NCBI GenBank assembly: GCA_965223985.1
Contig: OZ245030.1
Location: 3,782,001 to 3,846,000, forward strand
Source: JAPPKS01 sp963667895
GTDB taxonomy: Bacteria > Poribacteria > WGA-4E > PCPOR2b
DNA: 64,000 nt
Direction of reading: 5' to 3'
Notes under the pieces: generated by a model
What the model saw: only the letters and a program-made list of their open reading frames with translations
Databases searched by the model: none
What the model was told of the DNA's origin: nothing
Made by a program: the position numbers and the translations under genes
Part shown: piece by piece, positions 37,459-47,194 of the stretch
How the letters are laid out: each line of letters begins with the position of its first letter
Numbering within the stretch: position 1 is the stretch's first letter

Positions 37459-38430
37459 ATGCGCTCAAAAAATTTGGACTTTGAAAAACCACTCATCGAG
37501 TTGAATCAACACATTGCAGACCTGAAAGCCTTTGCCGAAGCAAATCCAGAGTCGAGCATTACTGAAAATATTAGAGCTCTCGAAGTCGATTCTAATCGAT
37601 TTACCCGGCAGACCTTTCAGAAACTGACTCGGTGGAATAAAGTTTGGCTGGCGAGACATGAAGAACGCCCTCAAACCCCGATATATGTCAATGCTCTCTT
37701 CGATAGTCCGATTGAACTCCACGGGGACAAGCTGTATGACGACGATAAAGCGTTAACTGGCGGTCTTGCCTGGTTCGATGGGCAGCCAATTGTCTATCTT
37801 GCTCATCAGAAGGGCACGAATCTAAAAGAGCGGCAGGCTGTCAATTTTGGGATGTCCCATCCAGAGGGGTATCGCAAGGCACGGCGGTTAATGAAAATTG
37901 CTGAAAAGTTTAATCGCCCCGTAATCAGCTTTGTCGACACGCCCGCAGCGCATTTCGATAGAGGCTCAGAAGAGCGCGGACAAGCGATGGCGATTGCCGG
38001 AAATTTGGCGGAGATGTCTCGTTTGCAGGTGCCAATGATTGTCGTACTGATTGGTGAGGGAGGCAGTGGAGGAGCGTTAGCCATCGCAATGGGCGATCGG
38101 GTGCTGATGATGGAATACGCCATCTACTGCGTCGCGCCGCCAGAGGCGTGTAGCGGTATCTTGTGGAAAGATGACGGGACGCACGCTCCTGACGCCGCAG
38201 AAGCTCTGAAACCCACCGCCGTGGATCTACTGGAATTCGGCATTATTGATGGAATCATCCGTGAACCGATTGGTGGAGCACATCGCGATGTCTCGTTGGC
38301 TACCAAGCGTGTCAAATCAGCAATTCGGAAACATCTGAAGGAGTTGATGCAACTCGATCGAGATGTATTGCTTCAGCAGCGATACGAACGCTACCGGAGA
38401 ATAGGGATCTACGGCGAAGAAAATCTGTAA
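37459..38430 (+). CDS. accA: Acetyl-CoA carboxylase carboxyltransferase subunit alpha
   Basis: A 323-residue AccA. The family core is present: KTx-like QKGTNLKERQAVNFGMSHPEGYRKARRLM, EERGQAMAIAGNLAEMS, the CoA-binding IGEGGSGGALAIAMGD and GGAHRD near the C-terminus. Two positions that are Gly in the usual protein are Ala here: FVDTPAAH (usually DTPGAY) and PPEACSGILWK (usually PEGCASILWK). The usual partner accD is not in this window. It is the acyl transfer subunit for malonyl-CoA synthesis. Start ATG follows GAGATT; it is 12 bases after dprA. Confidence 0.92.
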   Translation: MRSKNLDFEKPLIELNQHIADLKAFAEANPESSITENIRALEVDSNRFTRQTFQKLTRWNKVWLARHEERPQTPIYVNALFDSPIELHGDKLYDDDKALTGGLAWFDGQPIVYLAHQKGTNLKERQAVNFGMSHPEGYRKARRLMKIAEKFNRPVISFVDTPAAHFDRGSEERGQAMAIAGNLAEMSRLQVPMIVVLIGEGGSGGALAIAMGDRVLMMEYAIYCVAPPEACSGILWKDDGTHAPDAAEALKPTAVDLLEFGIIDGIIREPIGGAHRDVSLATKRVKSAIRKHLKELMQLDRDVLLQQRYERYRRIGIYGEENL

Positions 38431-38453
38431 ATCGTGAGTAAAGTGGGTGTCAA

Positions 38454-39938
38454 GTGTTGCACATTAGGACGACTTCTCAATCATTTATCGTCTCCCTTCT
38501 GGTTCACGTCTTGGTTGTTTTTGTCTTGGGTGTGTTTTTAGTAACTCAGACGCGATCGTTTCGCGATCTCATTGACGCCAGCATTCTGCAGCCTGCTAAG
38601 CCGCCTAAGCCGATAATCCGCAAACCGATGGTCAACCCAATCGCCAAGCCTTCCGTTCCCGCTCAATCAATGACTATTGTTGACCGAGTGCAACTAACCC
38701 CCCGTACCACAACAGTGACGACCTTCAGAAGCCCTCGGATTGCACCCGAGCAGGAAATTGAATTTTCGAATCGCTTCCTACAGCTCGACTCACCTCCAAA
38801 CCCAAACCGACCAAGGATTGTCGACCCCAATCAACTGTCTACCAACCTAATCACCCATGTCGATTTTCCCGACTCCGAATCTCCAGGGGTGTTAGAATCT
38901 TCTGCGTTTCTTCCGGACGGAGGGGGCAGTGTGTACCGGTTGACCCAACGTGGAGTTGGCGGTACACACCACGGCATTCCGATTGGGCAGAACCACCATC
39001 GTATGGCATCAGGAATCCAATCCCTCCTTGATGCAACTGACGCCGAGCCTTCTGCACTCAATGCACTGAACCGCGAGATTCGATTGGGAAATCAACTCAT
39101 GGTTCCACTCGAGGCGAACGAGTTAGGTGCCCGAATTTACACCGAGCCCTACACTGGTATGCCTACCGGCTATTTCCATATCTGTTATGTCCGTTTCCGC
39201 CAACGAGGGATGAATGAATTTTTTCGCGTTGATCCGACCGCCCTATACTTCTTGGTAAGATGGATGACACAAAGCACACACATCAAAGGGCGAATCTCCG
39301 GTCGAACACTTTTTCTTGATGACCCTGGAATCCACGAGTCGCCGATGCTCTATATGAACGGTACGCGGGCAGTTCGCCTCCGCCCTGCAGAAAAGTGGAA
39401 CCTCAGTCGTTACCTCGTTGAGAAAGGCGGCTTTATTTTTGTTGATGACGATATGGGGGAAGGTAGCGCATCAATCCGAGCTTTTGCGCGTTCGCTGCGC
39501 GCACAGTTCCGGGAGATAGTCGTTCAGGCGGGTGGCAGAGAACTCATCAAGATTCCGAACGATCACCCTATCTGGAATGAACCGTTTAAGCTCGGTGGAC
39601 AACCTGCTAGTCCCAATCCCTATAGCCGACCGACCCTCCCGATGACGGCATTCGAGTTGAATGGACGTCTCTCTGTCGTCATCAGTTATGACGATTACAA
39701 CAACGGTTGGGAAGCTCCCGGAAGGGGTATGGGCGGGGTCGATTTTGTACCATCAATTCTACGCATGGGCGCGAATTTTATGTTTTATGCAGGGACACAT
39801 GGTAATATCAGTGATTACAGCCACTATATTCCGCCCGAGAAGTGGAGAAATGAAGATGCCATCGAACCAGTGCCGACACGAGCGCCTCAAGCCGCTACTA
39901 TTTCAGCCGTTGACCGCCATTTTCATTCTTTCAAGTAA
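38454..39938 (+). CDS. DUF4159 domain protein with TonB-like N-terminal anchor
   Basis: A 494-residue protein. The N-terminus is a single membrane helix (SFIVSLLVHVLVVFVLGVFLV) followed by a proline-rich stretch (PAKPPKPIIRKPMVNPIAKPSVP), the layout of TonB-like anchors. The C-terminal half matches the DUF4159 pattern: FYFLVRWMTQSTHIKG, RYLVEKGGFIFVDDD, LIKIPNDHPIWNEPF, then GRLSVVISYDDYNNGWE. It probably spans the inner membrane with the domain in the periplasm. The function is unknown. Start GTG 24 bases after accA. Confidence 0.72.
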   Translation: MLHIRTTSQSFIVSLLVHVLVVFVLGVFLVTQTRSFRDLIDASILQPAKPPKPIIRKPMVNPIAKPSVPAQSMTIVDRVQLTPRTTTVTTFRSPRIAPEQEIEFSNRFLQLDSPPNPNRPRIVDPNQLSTNLITHVDFPDSESPGVLESSAFLPDGGGSVYRLTQRGVGGTHHGIPIGQNHHRMASGIQSLLDATDAEPSALNALNREIRLGNQLMVPLEANELGARIYTEPYTGMPTGYFHICYVRFRQRGMNEFFRVDPTALYFLVRWMTQSTHIKGRISGRTLFLDDPGIHESPMLYMNGTRAVRLRPAEKWNLSRYLVEKGGFIFVDDDMGEGSASIRAFARSLRAQFREIVVQAGGRELIKIPNDHPIWNEPFKLGGQPASPNPYSRPTLPMTAFELNGRLSVVISYDDYNNGWEAPGRGMGGVDFVPSILRMGANFMFYAGTHGNISDYSHYIPPEKWRNEDAIEPVPTRAPQAATISAVDRHFHSFK

Positions 39939-40128
39939 CTGCGACGACCTGTAAAATTTCTATAGAATCTCCACCTGCTTCTTTCCATAATCGCTACGTG
40001 ATTGCGACATGTAGAGTATTTCATCGCGTTCTGCAGTAAACGCTAATCTACATCATCCATCTTGCTCATGTGTTCTTTCAGCGTCGTTTTCCAATTGAAC
40101 CCGCCAAAACCGTAAAAGAAGCCTAAGT

Positions 40129-41910
40129 ATGCGCATTCGTACCCGACTCATCTGGAACTATATCGCGATTGTCGTAGTAATTTTGCCGGCAATTTCGTTA
40201 TATCTGAACCACGCTCTGGGGCAGATGCTTGATGGGCGAATCACCGAAGAATTAAGAGTTCAAGCGGATTTGACGCGTGAGTTTCTGATTGAGACGCTGC
40301 CCGATACGCTTGATTACAAGGCAGTGGATGCGCTGATAGATAAGCTCGGAGAAGCCACCGAGGCACGTCTGACCTTTAGCGGGGTCGATGGAATTGTGTG
40401 GGGAGACACTGAACGGGATGGAATTTCGTTGCGCGATATGGACAATCACCTAAATCGTCCAGAGGTAAGGGACGCTTTGTCCAGCGGCAGTGGCGTCGCC
40501 GATCGATACAGCACCACAATTGAAACTTCCTTGCGTTATTATGCACTGGCGGTCTTTCGCCAAAGCGAGGCGATTGGCATCTGCCGGGCGGCATTGCCCA
40601 TGCGCGAGGTCTATGCTGCCATTGCACGCTTTACACGTGTCGTCGTATTGACAAGCGGCACTGGACTTGTCGGAGTGATTCTTTTGAGTATCGTGACTGC
40701 GGGACGAACCGCTAAACCCATCCAGGAACTAGTTCAAACCGCGAAAGCGATATCGGAAGGCGATGTCACTGCACGTGTGCGTACGTCGACGTCAGGAGAA
40801 CTCGCACAACTGTCCCGTCATTTCAATCAGATGGCGCATCGGGTTGAAGCGCAAATCCATGAAATCTCTCAGGACAGGAATCGGCTGGATGCGATCTTGA
40901 CCAATATGATTGAAGGTGTATTGCTGATTGGACCGGCGTTTGACATCACTTTCGCGAACCCAGCGGCGGCAGAGTTGTTGAATCTGCCCGCTGATTCTGA
41001 AGGGCGCAACTTAGTTGAAGTCTTCCGCAACGCGGAGTTTCAACATCTATTGGAGGAGGTCAGAGACAAAAAGTCCCATAGGATGGCAGAGATTCGATGG
41101 AATGTCGGAATCGAGAGTCATGAAGCGGAGATTACGGTTGCTCCGATTACTAACCTCATAAGTCCCGAAATCCTAGGATACGTTGTCGTTCTCCACGACG
41201 TGAGTCAGTTGCGGAGACTCGAACGAATTCGATCCGATTTCGTCGCCAATGTCTCGCACGAACTTCGCACACCCTTGACATCAATTCAGGGTTATGTAGA
41301 AACGCTTCTCAACGAGGAAGTCAAGGATTCAGCGACAAGTCAGCGGTTTTTGGCAAAAGTCCTACAACAGTCGTCTCAAATCTCACGATTAATATCCGAT
41401 CTCCTGGATCTCTCTCGCCTTGAATCAGGAGCCGTTCAACTCAGATTGGAACACTGCACCACCAAAGATTTTCATCATACCCTCTGGGACATCTTTGAAC
41501 CCGCATTCGAAGAATCGGATTTGACATTTAATTGGAACGTTCCAGAGAACCTTCCAACTGTGCTTGTGGATAAACGTCTGTTAGAACAAGTCCTAATCAA
41601 CCTAATCGACAACGCCATCAAATATACGCCCGAAGGGGGGTGTATCAGCGTATCTGCGGAAGCAAGCGAGTCCGAAGTGCTGGTACATGTGAGCGATACG
41701 GGGATTGGCATACCCTCGGAGGCTTTGCCACGAATCTTCGAACGGTTCTACCGCGTCGACAAGGGGCGTTCCCATGAAGTGGAAGGGACTGGATTGGGAC
41801 TTTCAATTGCGAAGCACATTCTGTTGCAGCATCACGGCATAATCTGGGCGGAGAGTATTCTCGGGGAAGGTACAGTGTTTCATTTCGCTTTGCCTTTACA
41901 GAACAGTTAA
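40129..41910 (+). CDS. phoR: Phosphate-regulon sensor histidine kinase PhoR
   Basis: A 593-residue kinase. Transmembrane helices at about residues 10-28 and 171-190 enclose a periplasmic sensor of about 140 residues; HAMP follows (ISEGDVTARVRTSTSGELAQL), then a PAS domain (LTNMIEGVLLIGPAFDITFANPAA), the HisKA site FVANVSHELRTPLTSI with His377, and the ATPase boxes LINLIDNAIKYTP, VSDTGIGIP, GTGLGLSIAKHI. It reads phosphate status through PstSCAB-PhoU. Unlike E. coli PhoR it has a real periplasmic loop. phoB follows after 109 bases. Confidence 0.91.
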   Translation: MRIRTRLIWNYIAIVVVILPAISLYLNHALGQMLDGRITEELRVQADLTREFLIETLPDTLDYKAVDALIDKLGEATEARLTFSGVDGIVWGDTERDGISLRDMDNHLNRPEVRDALSSGSGVADRYSTTIETSLRYYALAVFRQSEAIGICRAALPMREVYAAIARFTRVVVLTSGTGLVGVILLSIVTAGRTAKPIQELVQTAKAISEGDVTARVRTSTSGELAQLSRHFNQMAHRVEAQIHEISQDRNRLDAILTNMIEGVLLIGPAFDITFANPAAAELLNLPADSEGRNLVEVFRNAEFQHLLEEVRDKKSHRMAEIRWNVGIESHEAEITVAPITNLISPEILGYVVVLHDVSQLRRLERIRSDFVANVSHELRTPLTSIQGYVETLLNEEVKDSATSQRFLAKVLQQSSQISRLISDLLDLSRLESGAVQLRLEHCTTKDFHHTLWDIFEPAFEESDLTFNWNVPENLPTVLVDKRLLEQVLINLIDNAIKYTPEGGCISVSAEASESEVLVHVSDTGIGIPSEALPRIFERFYRVDKGRSHEVEGTGLGLSIAKHILLQHHGIIWAESILGEGTVFHFALPLQNS

Positions 41911-42019
41911 TGTAGTAATCGATGGATCCTAATCAATCTCGTACAATACGGTCCTAGTCTCGAAAGCACGTTGTCAACATTTAAACGCCCTCGACAGGAC
42001 ATTCGGAAGAAGGAATGAT

Positions 42020-42706
42020 ATGGCGTCAACAATCCTAATTGTGGAAGATGACCGTAACATCGTCGAACTACTCACACGTAACTTTGAGCAGGCGGGAATT
42101 GATACAGAGGCAATCTACGATGGTGCCAACGCTCTTCTGAAAGCGGAAAAGACTCACCCAGATTTGATTGTTCTGGATCTTATGCTGCCAGAAGTGGATG
42201 GGATTGAGGTCTGCCGTATGTTGAAGCGCAATCCGCAAACACAACGGATTCCTGTAGTGATGTTGACAGCGAAAGGAGAGGAGGTAGATCGGATTGTCGG
42301 GCTGGAATTAGGAGCGGACGATTACATCGCCAAACCCTTCAGCCCCAGAGAAGTTGTCCTGCGAGTCAAAGCCATACTTCGGCGCACTGCCGGCGACAGA
42401 CAGGCATCCGTGACCGCACGAATTCGTGTCAACGGCTTGACAATCGATCTGGAGAAGCATCAAGCCTTCAGTAAAGAAGGGTTAGTTGATCTAACTTCTA
42501 CTGAGTTCAAGATGCTGGCTTTATTCGCTGGGGCGCCGAGCCGCGTTTTTACCCGCAGTATTCTGATGGATGTGGTTTGGGGACAGGAGTATTACGGCGC
42601 GGATCGCACGATAGACACGCACATCAGCCGGCTGCGTCGCAAATTGGGAAAATTCGGAAATCTAATCGAAACCGTGCATGGCGTCGGCTATCGATTCAAG
42701 GTGTAG
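42020..42706 (+). CDS. phoB: Phosphate-regulon response regulator PhoB
   Basis: A 228-residue OmpR/PhoB-type regulator. The receiver has EDD at the start, phospho-acceptor Asp53 in LIVLDLMLPEVDG, VMLTAKGEEVDRI and the Lys in DDYIAKPFSPREV. The winged-helix domain has LTSTEFKMLALFAGAPSRVFTRSILMDVVWG, RTIDTHISRLRRKLG and VHGVGYRFKV. It would bind the Pho box upstream of pstS. AAGGAATGATATG is the ribosome-binding region. It runs toward phoU with only 6 bases between them. Confidence 0.93.
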   Translation: MASTILIVEDDRNIVELLTRNFEQAGIDTEAIYDGANALLKAEKTHPDLIVLDLMLPEVDGIEVCRMLKRNPQTQRIPVVMLTAKGEEVDRIVGLELGADDYIAKPFSPREVVLRVKAILRRTAGDRQASVTARIRVNGLTIDLEKHQAFSKEGLVDLTSTEFKMLALFAGAPSRVFTRSILMDVVWGQEYYGADRTIDTHISRLRRKLGKFGNLIETVHGVGYRFKV

Positions 42707-42712
42707 CCGCAG

Positions 42713-43393
42713 CTATTCTGATTTGTCTTTATGGTTCAAGGCGCCCGGATGCCGAATGACATCGCCTTCAACCAAGTAATACACCTCTTCGCCGATATTT
42801 GCCGCCAAATCGCCAATCCGCTCCAAATGGCGGAAGAGCAGCAAGATGCTGATGCCGGATCGGATAAGTTCTGGTCGCTCAATCATGTAGGTTAACAGCT
42901 CGCGCAAGTTCTGCTCGTAGATAGCGTCCACTTGGTCGTCTCGATCCCGCACCTCTTGCGCTAAGACAGTGTCGCGGTTCACAAATGCGTCGAGGGAGTC
43001 TTTCACCATTTGTTGCACAATCCCTGCAACGTGGGGTAGATCGATAAACGGTTTGACGGGCGCATGATGCATCAGTTCGAGGCTTCGCTGCGCGATATCG
43101 ACCGACTTGTCCGCCATCCGCTCAAGGTCGCGGTTTATCTTCATCGCCATCGTGAGAAAACGGACATCTGAAGCCGCGGGCTGATGGAGCGCGATGAGTT
43201 GGATGCAGTATTCTTCGATCTCATTCTCAAGTGCATCTGCCTCGTCATCATCTTCAATGACAGCCTGCGCAACTTCCGCATCCCGATTGAGAACGGACTC
43301 GACCGCCCGGCGTAGCATATCTTCTGCCAGCCCACCGAGTCGGAGCAGTTTCTGTTGAAGTTCCCTTAATTCAAGTTCAAAATGGCGCTGCAT
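42713..43393 (-). CDS. phoU: Phosphate transport system regulatory protein PhoU
   Basis: A 226-residue PhoU with two helical repeats: MQRHFELELRELQQKLLRLGGLAEDMLRRA and LDAFVNRDTVLAQEVRDRDDQVDAIYEQN, and the signature helices FLTMAMKINRDLERMADKSVDIA and RHLERIGDLAANIGEEVYYLVEG. It couples PstSCAB to the PhoR kinase and limits phosphate uptake. It is the last gene of pstSCAB-phoU; the gap to pstB is 147 bases. Confidence 0.94.
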   Translation of the reverse strand: MQRHFELELRELQQKLLRLGGLAEDMLRRAVESVLNRDAEVAQAVIEDDDEADALENEIEEYCIQLIALHQPAASDVRFLTMAMKINRDLERMADKSVDIAQRSLELMHHAPVKPFIDLPHVAGIVQQMVKDSLDAFVNRDTVLAQEVRDRDDQVDAIYEQNLRELLTYMIERPELIRSGISILLLFRHLERIGDLAANIGEEVYYLVEGDVIRHPGALNHKDKSE

Positions 43394-43539
43394 CGTCGCA
43401 CCTCCTTTCCCGGATGATGTTAGTATTGTTCATTCCGTCCATCAAGCGATTACTGGGCTATCCAAATGGAGGCGTAATCGGCAACCCCTCCGTAATGAAC
43501 TGTCATTCAGACGGCTTGCCCCCAGAATTTATTGACAAA

Positions 43540-44319
43540 TTAACCAAACTTGCCTGTGATGTAAGCTTCCGTCCGCGAATCCTCCGGTTTGGTGAATATC
43601 TTTTCCGTCACACCGAACTCAATCAGTTCGCCGAGATAGAGCAAAGCGGTAAAATCAGAGACGCGCGCCGCCTGCTGCATGTTGTGGGTGACGATTAGAA
43701 CTGTATAGTTGTCTTTCAGTCCGAGAATCAGTTCCTCAATTTTGCCCGTCGCGATTGGATCGAGAGCTGAACACGGCTCATCAAGCAGCAACACTTCCGG
43801 GTCAATCGCCAGTGTCCTCGCGATGCAGAGCCGCTGCTGTTGTCCACCAGAAAGTGCATATGCGTTGTCTTTGAGCTTGTCCTTCACTTCATCCCAAAGC
43901 GCAGCCTTTCTGAGACTCTCTTCAACAATGGTATCAAGCTCAAGACGGTTTCGAACTCCCGAAATTTTAGGACCATAAGCCACATTGTCATAAATCGATT
44001 TCGGAAACGGGTTCTGTTTCTGAAAGACCATTCCGAGCCGTAAACGCACCTCAACCGGATCGATTGCGGGCGAATAGAGATCCTCACCTTCCAAAAGAAT
44101 TTGTCCCGATAGCTTAAAGGTGGGAAAGAAGTCGTTCATCCGATTGAAGCAGCGGATAAGCGTACTCTTGCCACATCCAGAGGGACCAATCAACGCGGTC
44201 ACCTTGTAACGTTCAATATCAAACGAGATATCCTTCAGCGCCTGTGTCGTGCCATACCAAGCGTTGACATTTTGCACATTCAAAATGGAATTTACTTTGT
44301 CGACTTGCGCGTCTTTCAT
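43540..44319 (-). CDS. pstB: Phosphate ABC transporter ATPase PstB
   Basis: A 259-residue ATPase. Walker A is IGPSGCGKSTLIRCFNRMND, the Asn-Asp pair being typical of PstB; signature LSGGQQQRLCIARTLAIDPEVLLLDEPCSALDP (Walker B) and VTHNMQQAARVSD. The KQNPFPKSIYDNVAYGP segment is also PstB-specific. It energises high-affinity phosphate import. pstA lies 7 bases upstream in the operon. Confidence 0.95.
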   Translation of the reverse strand: MKDAQVDKVNSILNVQNVNAWYGTTQALKDISFDIERYKVTALIGPSGCGKSTLIRCFNRMNDFFPTFKLSGQILLEGEDLYSPAIDPVEVRLRLGMVFQKQNPFPKSIYDNVAYGPKISGVRNRLELDTIVEESLRKAALWDEVKDKLKDNAYALSGGQQQRLCIARTLAIDPEVLLLDEPCSALDPIATGKIEELILGLKDNYTVLIVTHNMQQAARVSDFTALLYLGELIEFGVTEKIFTKPEDSRTEAYITGKFG

Positions 44320-44326
44320 CCTTGCC

Positions 44327-45205
44327 TCACGAGTATTGTTTCTGATAACGATTGCGCAAAAAGATAGCGAGTGCGTTCAAGAGCAGCGTCACCGCCAGCA
44401 GGACGACAATTCCTGCGGCGGCGTTAATGTGAAAACCTTTCTGCGGTCGGGAAACCCAATTGAAAATCTGAATAGGTAGCGCGGTAAATGGATCCCCCAC
44501 ATCGGTTGGCAGAAACGCGATATAGGTCAATGCTCCAATTGTAATTAACGGAGCAGTCTCACCAATAGCACGTGAAACGGCGAGGATTACACCGGTGAGT
44601 ATCCCCGGAAATGCCATCGGCAAGACATGGTCACTTATCGTCTGCCAACGTGAGGCGCCGAGTGCGTACGCCGCTTCGCGGATGGTAGGCGGTACTGACC
44701 GAATCGCCTCGCGAGCCGAAATTATTATTATCGGAAGCACCAGTAACGCCAATGTTAACGCCCCCGCTAAGAGGCTCCTATCCAGGCGCATTGCCCGGAC
44801 AAATAGTCCCAATCCTAAGAGACCGTAGATAATCGAAGGAACCCCTGCTAAATTGGCGACATTTACTTCGATGATGCGACTGATACGACTTGATTGATTC
44901 GTATATTCTTCGAGATAGATTGCGGCGCCCACACCTATCGGGACGCCGATTAGCGCCGTTAGGATAATTAGGTATACACTCCCGACCAGCGCCGAGAAGA
45001 TTCCAGCTTCAGCCGGCTTTCGCGAGGGAAAGCTGGTGAGAAACTTCCAACCGAGTCGTGGAACTCCATCAATTAGCGCATCAATGAGCAACGCTCCCAA
45101 TGTAATAAGCGCAATCAATACGCCAATTGCCGCAACAACCCTGAAAATCCGATCGTTCCATTTTTGTCGGTTGAGTATCGTCTTAAGCCGCGTTTTTGAA
45201 ATCAT
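44327..45205 (-). CDS. pstA: Phosphate ABC transporter permease PstA
   Basis: A 292-residue membrane protein with six helices. The permease signature is SVPPTIREAAYALGASRWQTISDHVLPMAFPGILTGVILAVSRAIGETAPLITIGA; GVPSIIYGLLGLGLFVRAM is also typical. It forms the channel with PstC. Its start overlaps the pstC stop by 4 bases, indicating coupling. Confidence 0.94.
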   Translation of the reverse strand: MISKTRLKTILNRQKWNDRIFRVVAAIGVLIALITLGALLIDALIDGVPRLGWKFLTSFPSRKPAEAGIFSALVGSVYLIILTALIGVPIGVGAAIYLEEYTNQSSRISRIIEVNVANLAGVPSIIYGLLGLGLFVRAMRLDRSLLAGALTLALLVLPIIIISAREAIRSVPPTIREAAYALGASRWQTISDHVLPMAFPGILTGVILAVSRAIGETAPLITIGALTYIAFLPTDVGDPFTALPIQIFNWVSRPQKGFHINAAAGIVVLLAVTLLLNALAIFLRNRYQKQYS

Positions 45206-46101
45206 TCGTACCTCTCCCTGAAGCGCTGGCGCATCTGGTCGCCGAAGATGTTGAGTACAAAAGTTAAGAGAAACAGAACCATACCCACCGCAAAAATCGT
45301 TCGGTATTCAAGTGTGCCAGTCGGCGTGTCGCCCAAACTGACCTGAACGATGTAGGTGGTCATCGTCTCAATCGCGACCAACGGGTTAAACGTGAGATTG
45401 GCTTTCTGTCCTGCTGCGATTGAAACCAACATCGTTTCACCGATGGCGCGCGAAACCGCGATAACAAAAGATGCCGTGATACCGGAGAACGCAGCTGGTA
45501 CAACCACCCGCCAAGCTACCTGAAGACGGGAAGACCCCAACGCATAGGCTGCATCTCGCAAACTCCGAGGCACGGCAAACATCGCATCCTCGCTCAACGA
45601 CGAGACAAGCGGCAGTATCATTATACCCATTACAATACCGGGCGAAAGCGCGTTAAACCCCTCAAGCGACGGGATAAGTCGCTGCAAAAGCGGCGTGACA
45701 AATAACAGGGCAAAGTAGCCATAGACAATTGTGGGAACGCCAGCCAATATCTCCAAGATGGGCTTCAACACGCGCCGCAGCCTATCAGGCGCATATTCGC
45801 TCAAGAAGATTGCTGTCAATATTCCTAGCGGCACCGCCATGAGCATGGCGATTAGTGACGTTAAGACAGTCCCCGATAGGAGCGGAAGCACTCCGAACCG
45901 TTTATTGACGGAAAGCGGAGCCCACACTGTATCAGTTAGAAAGTCGAAGACCGAAACCTCCTCGAAAAAAGCGATTGTCTCGAACAGGAGCACGCCGATG
46001 ATGCCAATGGTCGTTAAAATTGAGAGCAGTCCACATGCCAAAAGACTCCGCTCAATGATTCGCTCGATGATTCGAGATATCTTTTTCTGCTTCGTATTCA
46101 T
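45202..46101 (-). CDS. pstC: Phosphate ABC transporter permease PstC
   Basis: A 299-residue permease. The signature is AVPRSLRDAAYALGSSRLQVAWRVVVPAAFSGITASFVIAVSRAIGETMLV; GVPTIVYGYFALLFV and the conserved LSEYAP are present. It pairs with PstA. The start lies 85 bases downstream of pstS, so both probably share one Pho-controlled transcript. Confidence 0.94.
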   Translation of the reverse strand: MNTKQKKISRIIERIIERSLLACGLLSILTTIGIIGVLLFETIAFFEEVSVFDFLTDTVWAPLSVNKRFGVLPLLSGTVLTSLIAMLMAVPLGILTAIFLSEYAPDRLRRVLKPILEILAGVPTIVYGYFALLFVTPLLQRLIPSLEGFNALSPGIVMGIMILPLVSSLSEDAMFAVPRSLRDAAYALGSSRLQVAWRVVVPAAFSGITASFVIAVSRAIGETMLVSIAAGQKANLTFNPLVAIETMTTYIVQVSLGDTPTGTLEYRTIFAVGMVLFLLTFVLNIFGDQMRQRFRERYE

Positions 46102-46186
46102 AGGAATCGGTCATCGCGATTGTGGCGTTCCATGAAAAACTCAAGGAACCCCTCTCGGCGTTCGACCACGAAATACTGAGAGCCTC

Positions 46187-47194
46187 TTAATTCATGTCAC
46201 CGCGGAGAACTTCATCAATCGAGATACCTATCGTCGAACCCTTCCCGCCGAAGACTGAGCCGGTGACGCGGTTTTGAAAACGTTCCAAGATTAGTTGGTA
46301 TGTCTCGTCTGGAAGTGGAATGTAGTCAACTTCCTCTGACAATGTTTTCGCGTGTTTCAGATAGAACTCAACAAATCTCTCAACTTCAGGACGATCGGCA
46401 GACTGCTTGCTAGCGTAAATGAAAATCGGCCGCGAAAGTGGCTGATACGTCGCGTCCTTGACCGTTTCAAGTGAGGGAACGATTGGACCGTCGCCGTTGT
46501 CCGACTTTTCATCATCAATCGGTACGAGTTTCAAAATGTCCCTGTTCGCTTCGTAGTAGGCGAGTCCAAAGACTCCGAGCGCGTACCGGTCATAGGCGAC
46601 CGCCTGCACAAGCACATTGTCATCCTCGCTCGCGACAAAATCGCCGCGGCTCGCCCCCTCTTCACCACAGATGGCTTTCGTAAAGTAGTCATAGGAGCCA
46701 GAATCCGCCCCCGGCCCAGCCAGCGATATTTTCTTGTTGGGCCATTCGGGCCGAATCTGATTCCAATACATGATTTGTCCCTGCGCCTCCGGCTCCCAAA
46801 GCTTGTTGAGTTCCACAACGGTCATATGATCCACCCAATCGTTTCTAGGGTTGACTGTAACCGTCAAGCCGTCGAACGCTACCGGCAACTCAATATATTC
46901 GATGCCGTTCTTCTTGCACAATTCAACTTCGGTAGGTTTGATAGGACGCGAGGCATTGGTCACATCCGTTTCTCCGCGCCCAAACTTCTTAAACCCGCCG
47001 CCGGTGCCGGAGATACCGACAGTAACTCTGAACTTACGGTTTTCTTTCTGGAACTCTTCAGCCACCGCTTCGGTGATTTGGTAGACGGTGCTGGAACCAT
47101 CTACTTCAATCAAAGAGGATTCGTTGCCGCAACCGCTGAAAAACGCGCTCGAAATGAGCGAAAGTATGCCAATCCATCTGCATTGATAAAACAT
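46187..47194 (-). CDS. pstS: Phosphate-binding lipoprotein PstS
   Basis: A 335-residue periplasmic binding protein, first gene of its operon. The leader GILSLISSAFFSGCGNES has a lipobox (FSGC), so it is membrane-tethered. The phosphate-binding loops are DGSSTVYQITEAVAEEF, GISGTGGGFKKFGRGETDVTNASRPIK and GADSGSYDYFTKAICG, the SGSYD loop being the PstS/SphX type. Upstream lies a Pho box. The gene is complete. Confidence 0.94.
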   Translation of the reverse strand: MFYQCRWIGILSLISSAFFSGCGNESSLIEVDGSSTVYQITEAVAEEFQKENRKFRVTVGISGTGGGFKKFGRGETDVTNASRPIKPTEVELCKKNGIEYIELPVAFDGLTVTVNPRNDWVDHMTVVELNKLWEPEAQGQIMYWNQIRPEWPNKKISLAGPGADSGSYDYFTKAICGEEGASRGDFVASEDDNVLVQAVAYDRYALGVFGLAYYEANRDILKLVPIDDEKSDNGDGPIVPSLETVKDATYQPLSRPIFIYASKQSADRPEVERFVEFYLKHAKTLSEEVDYIPLPDETYQLILERFQNRVTGSVFGGKGSTIGISIDEVLRGDMN

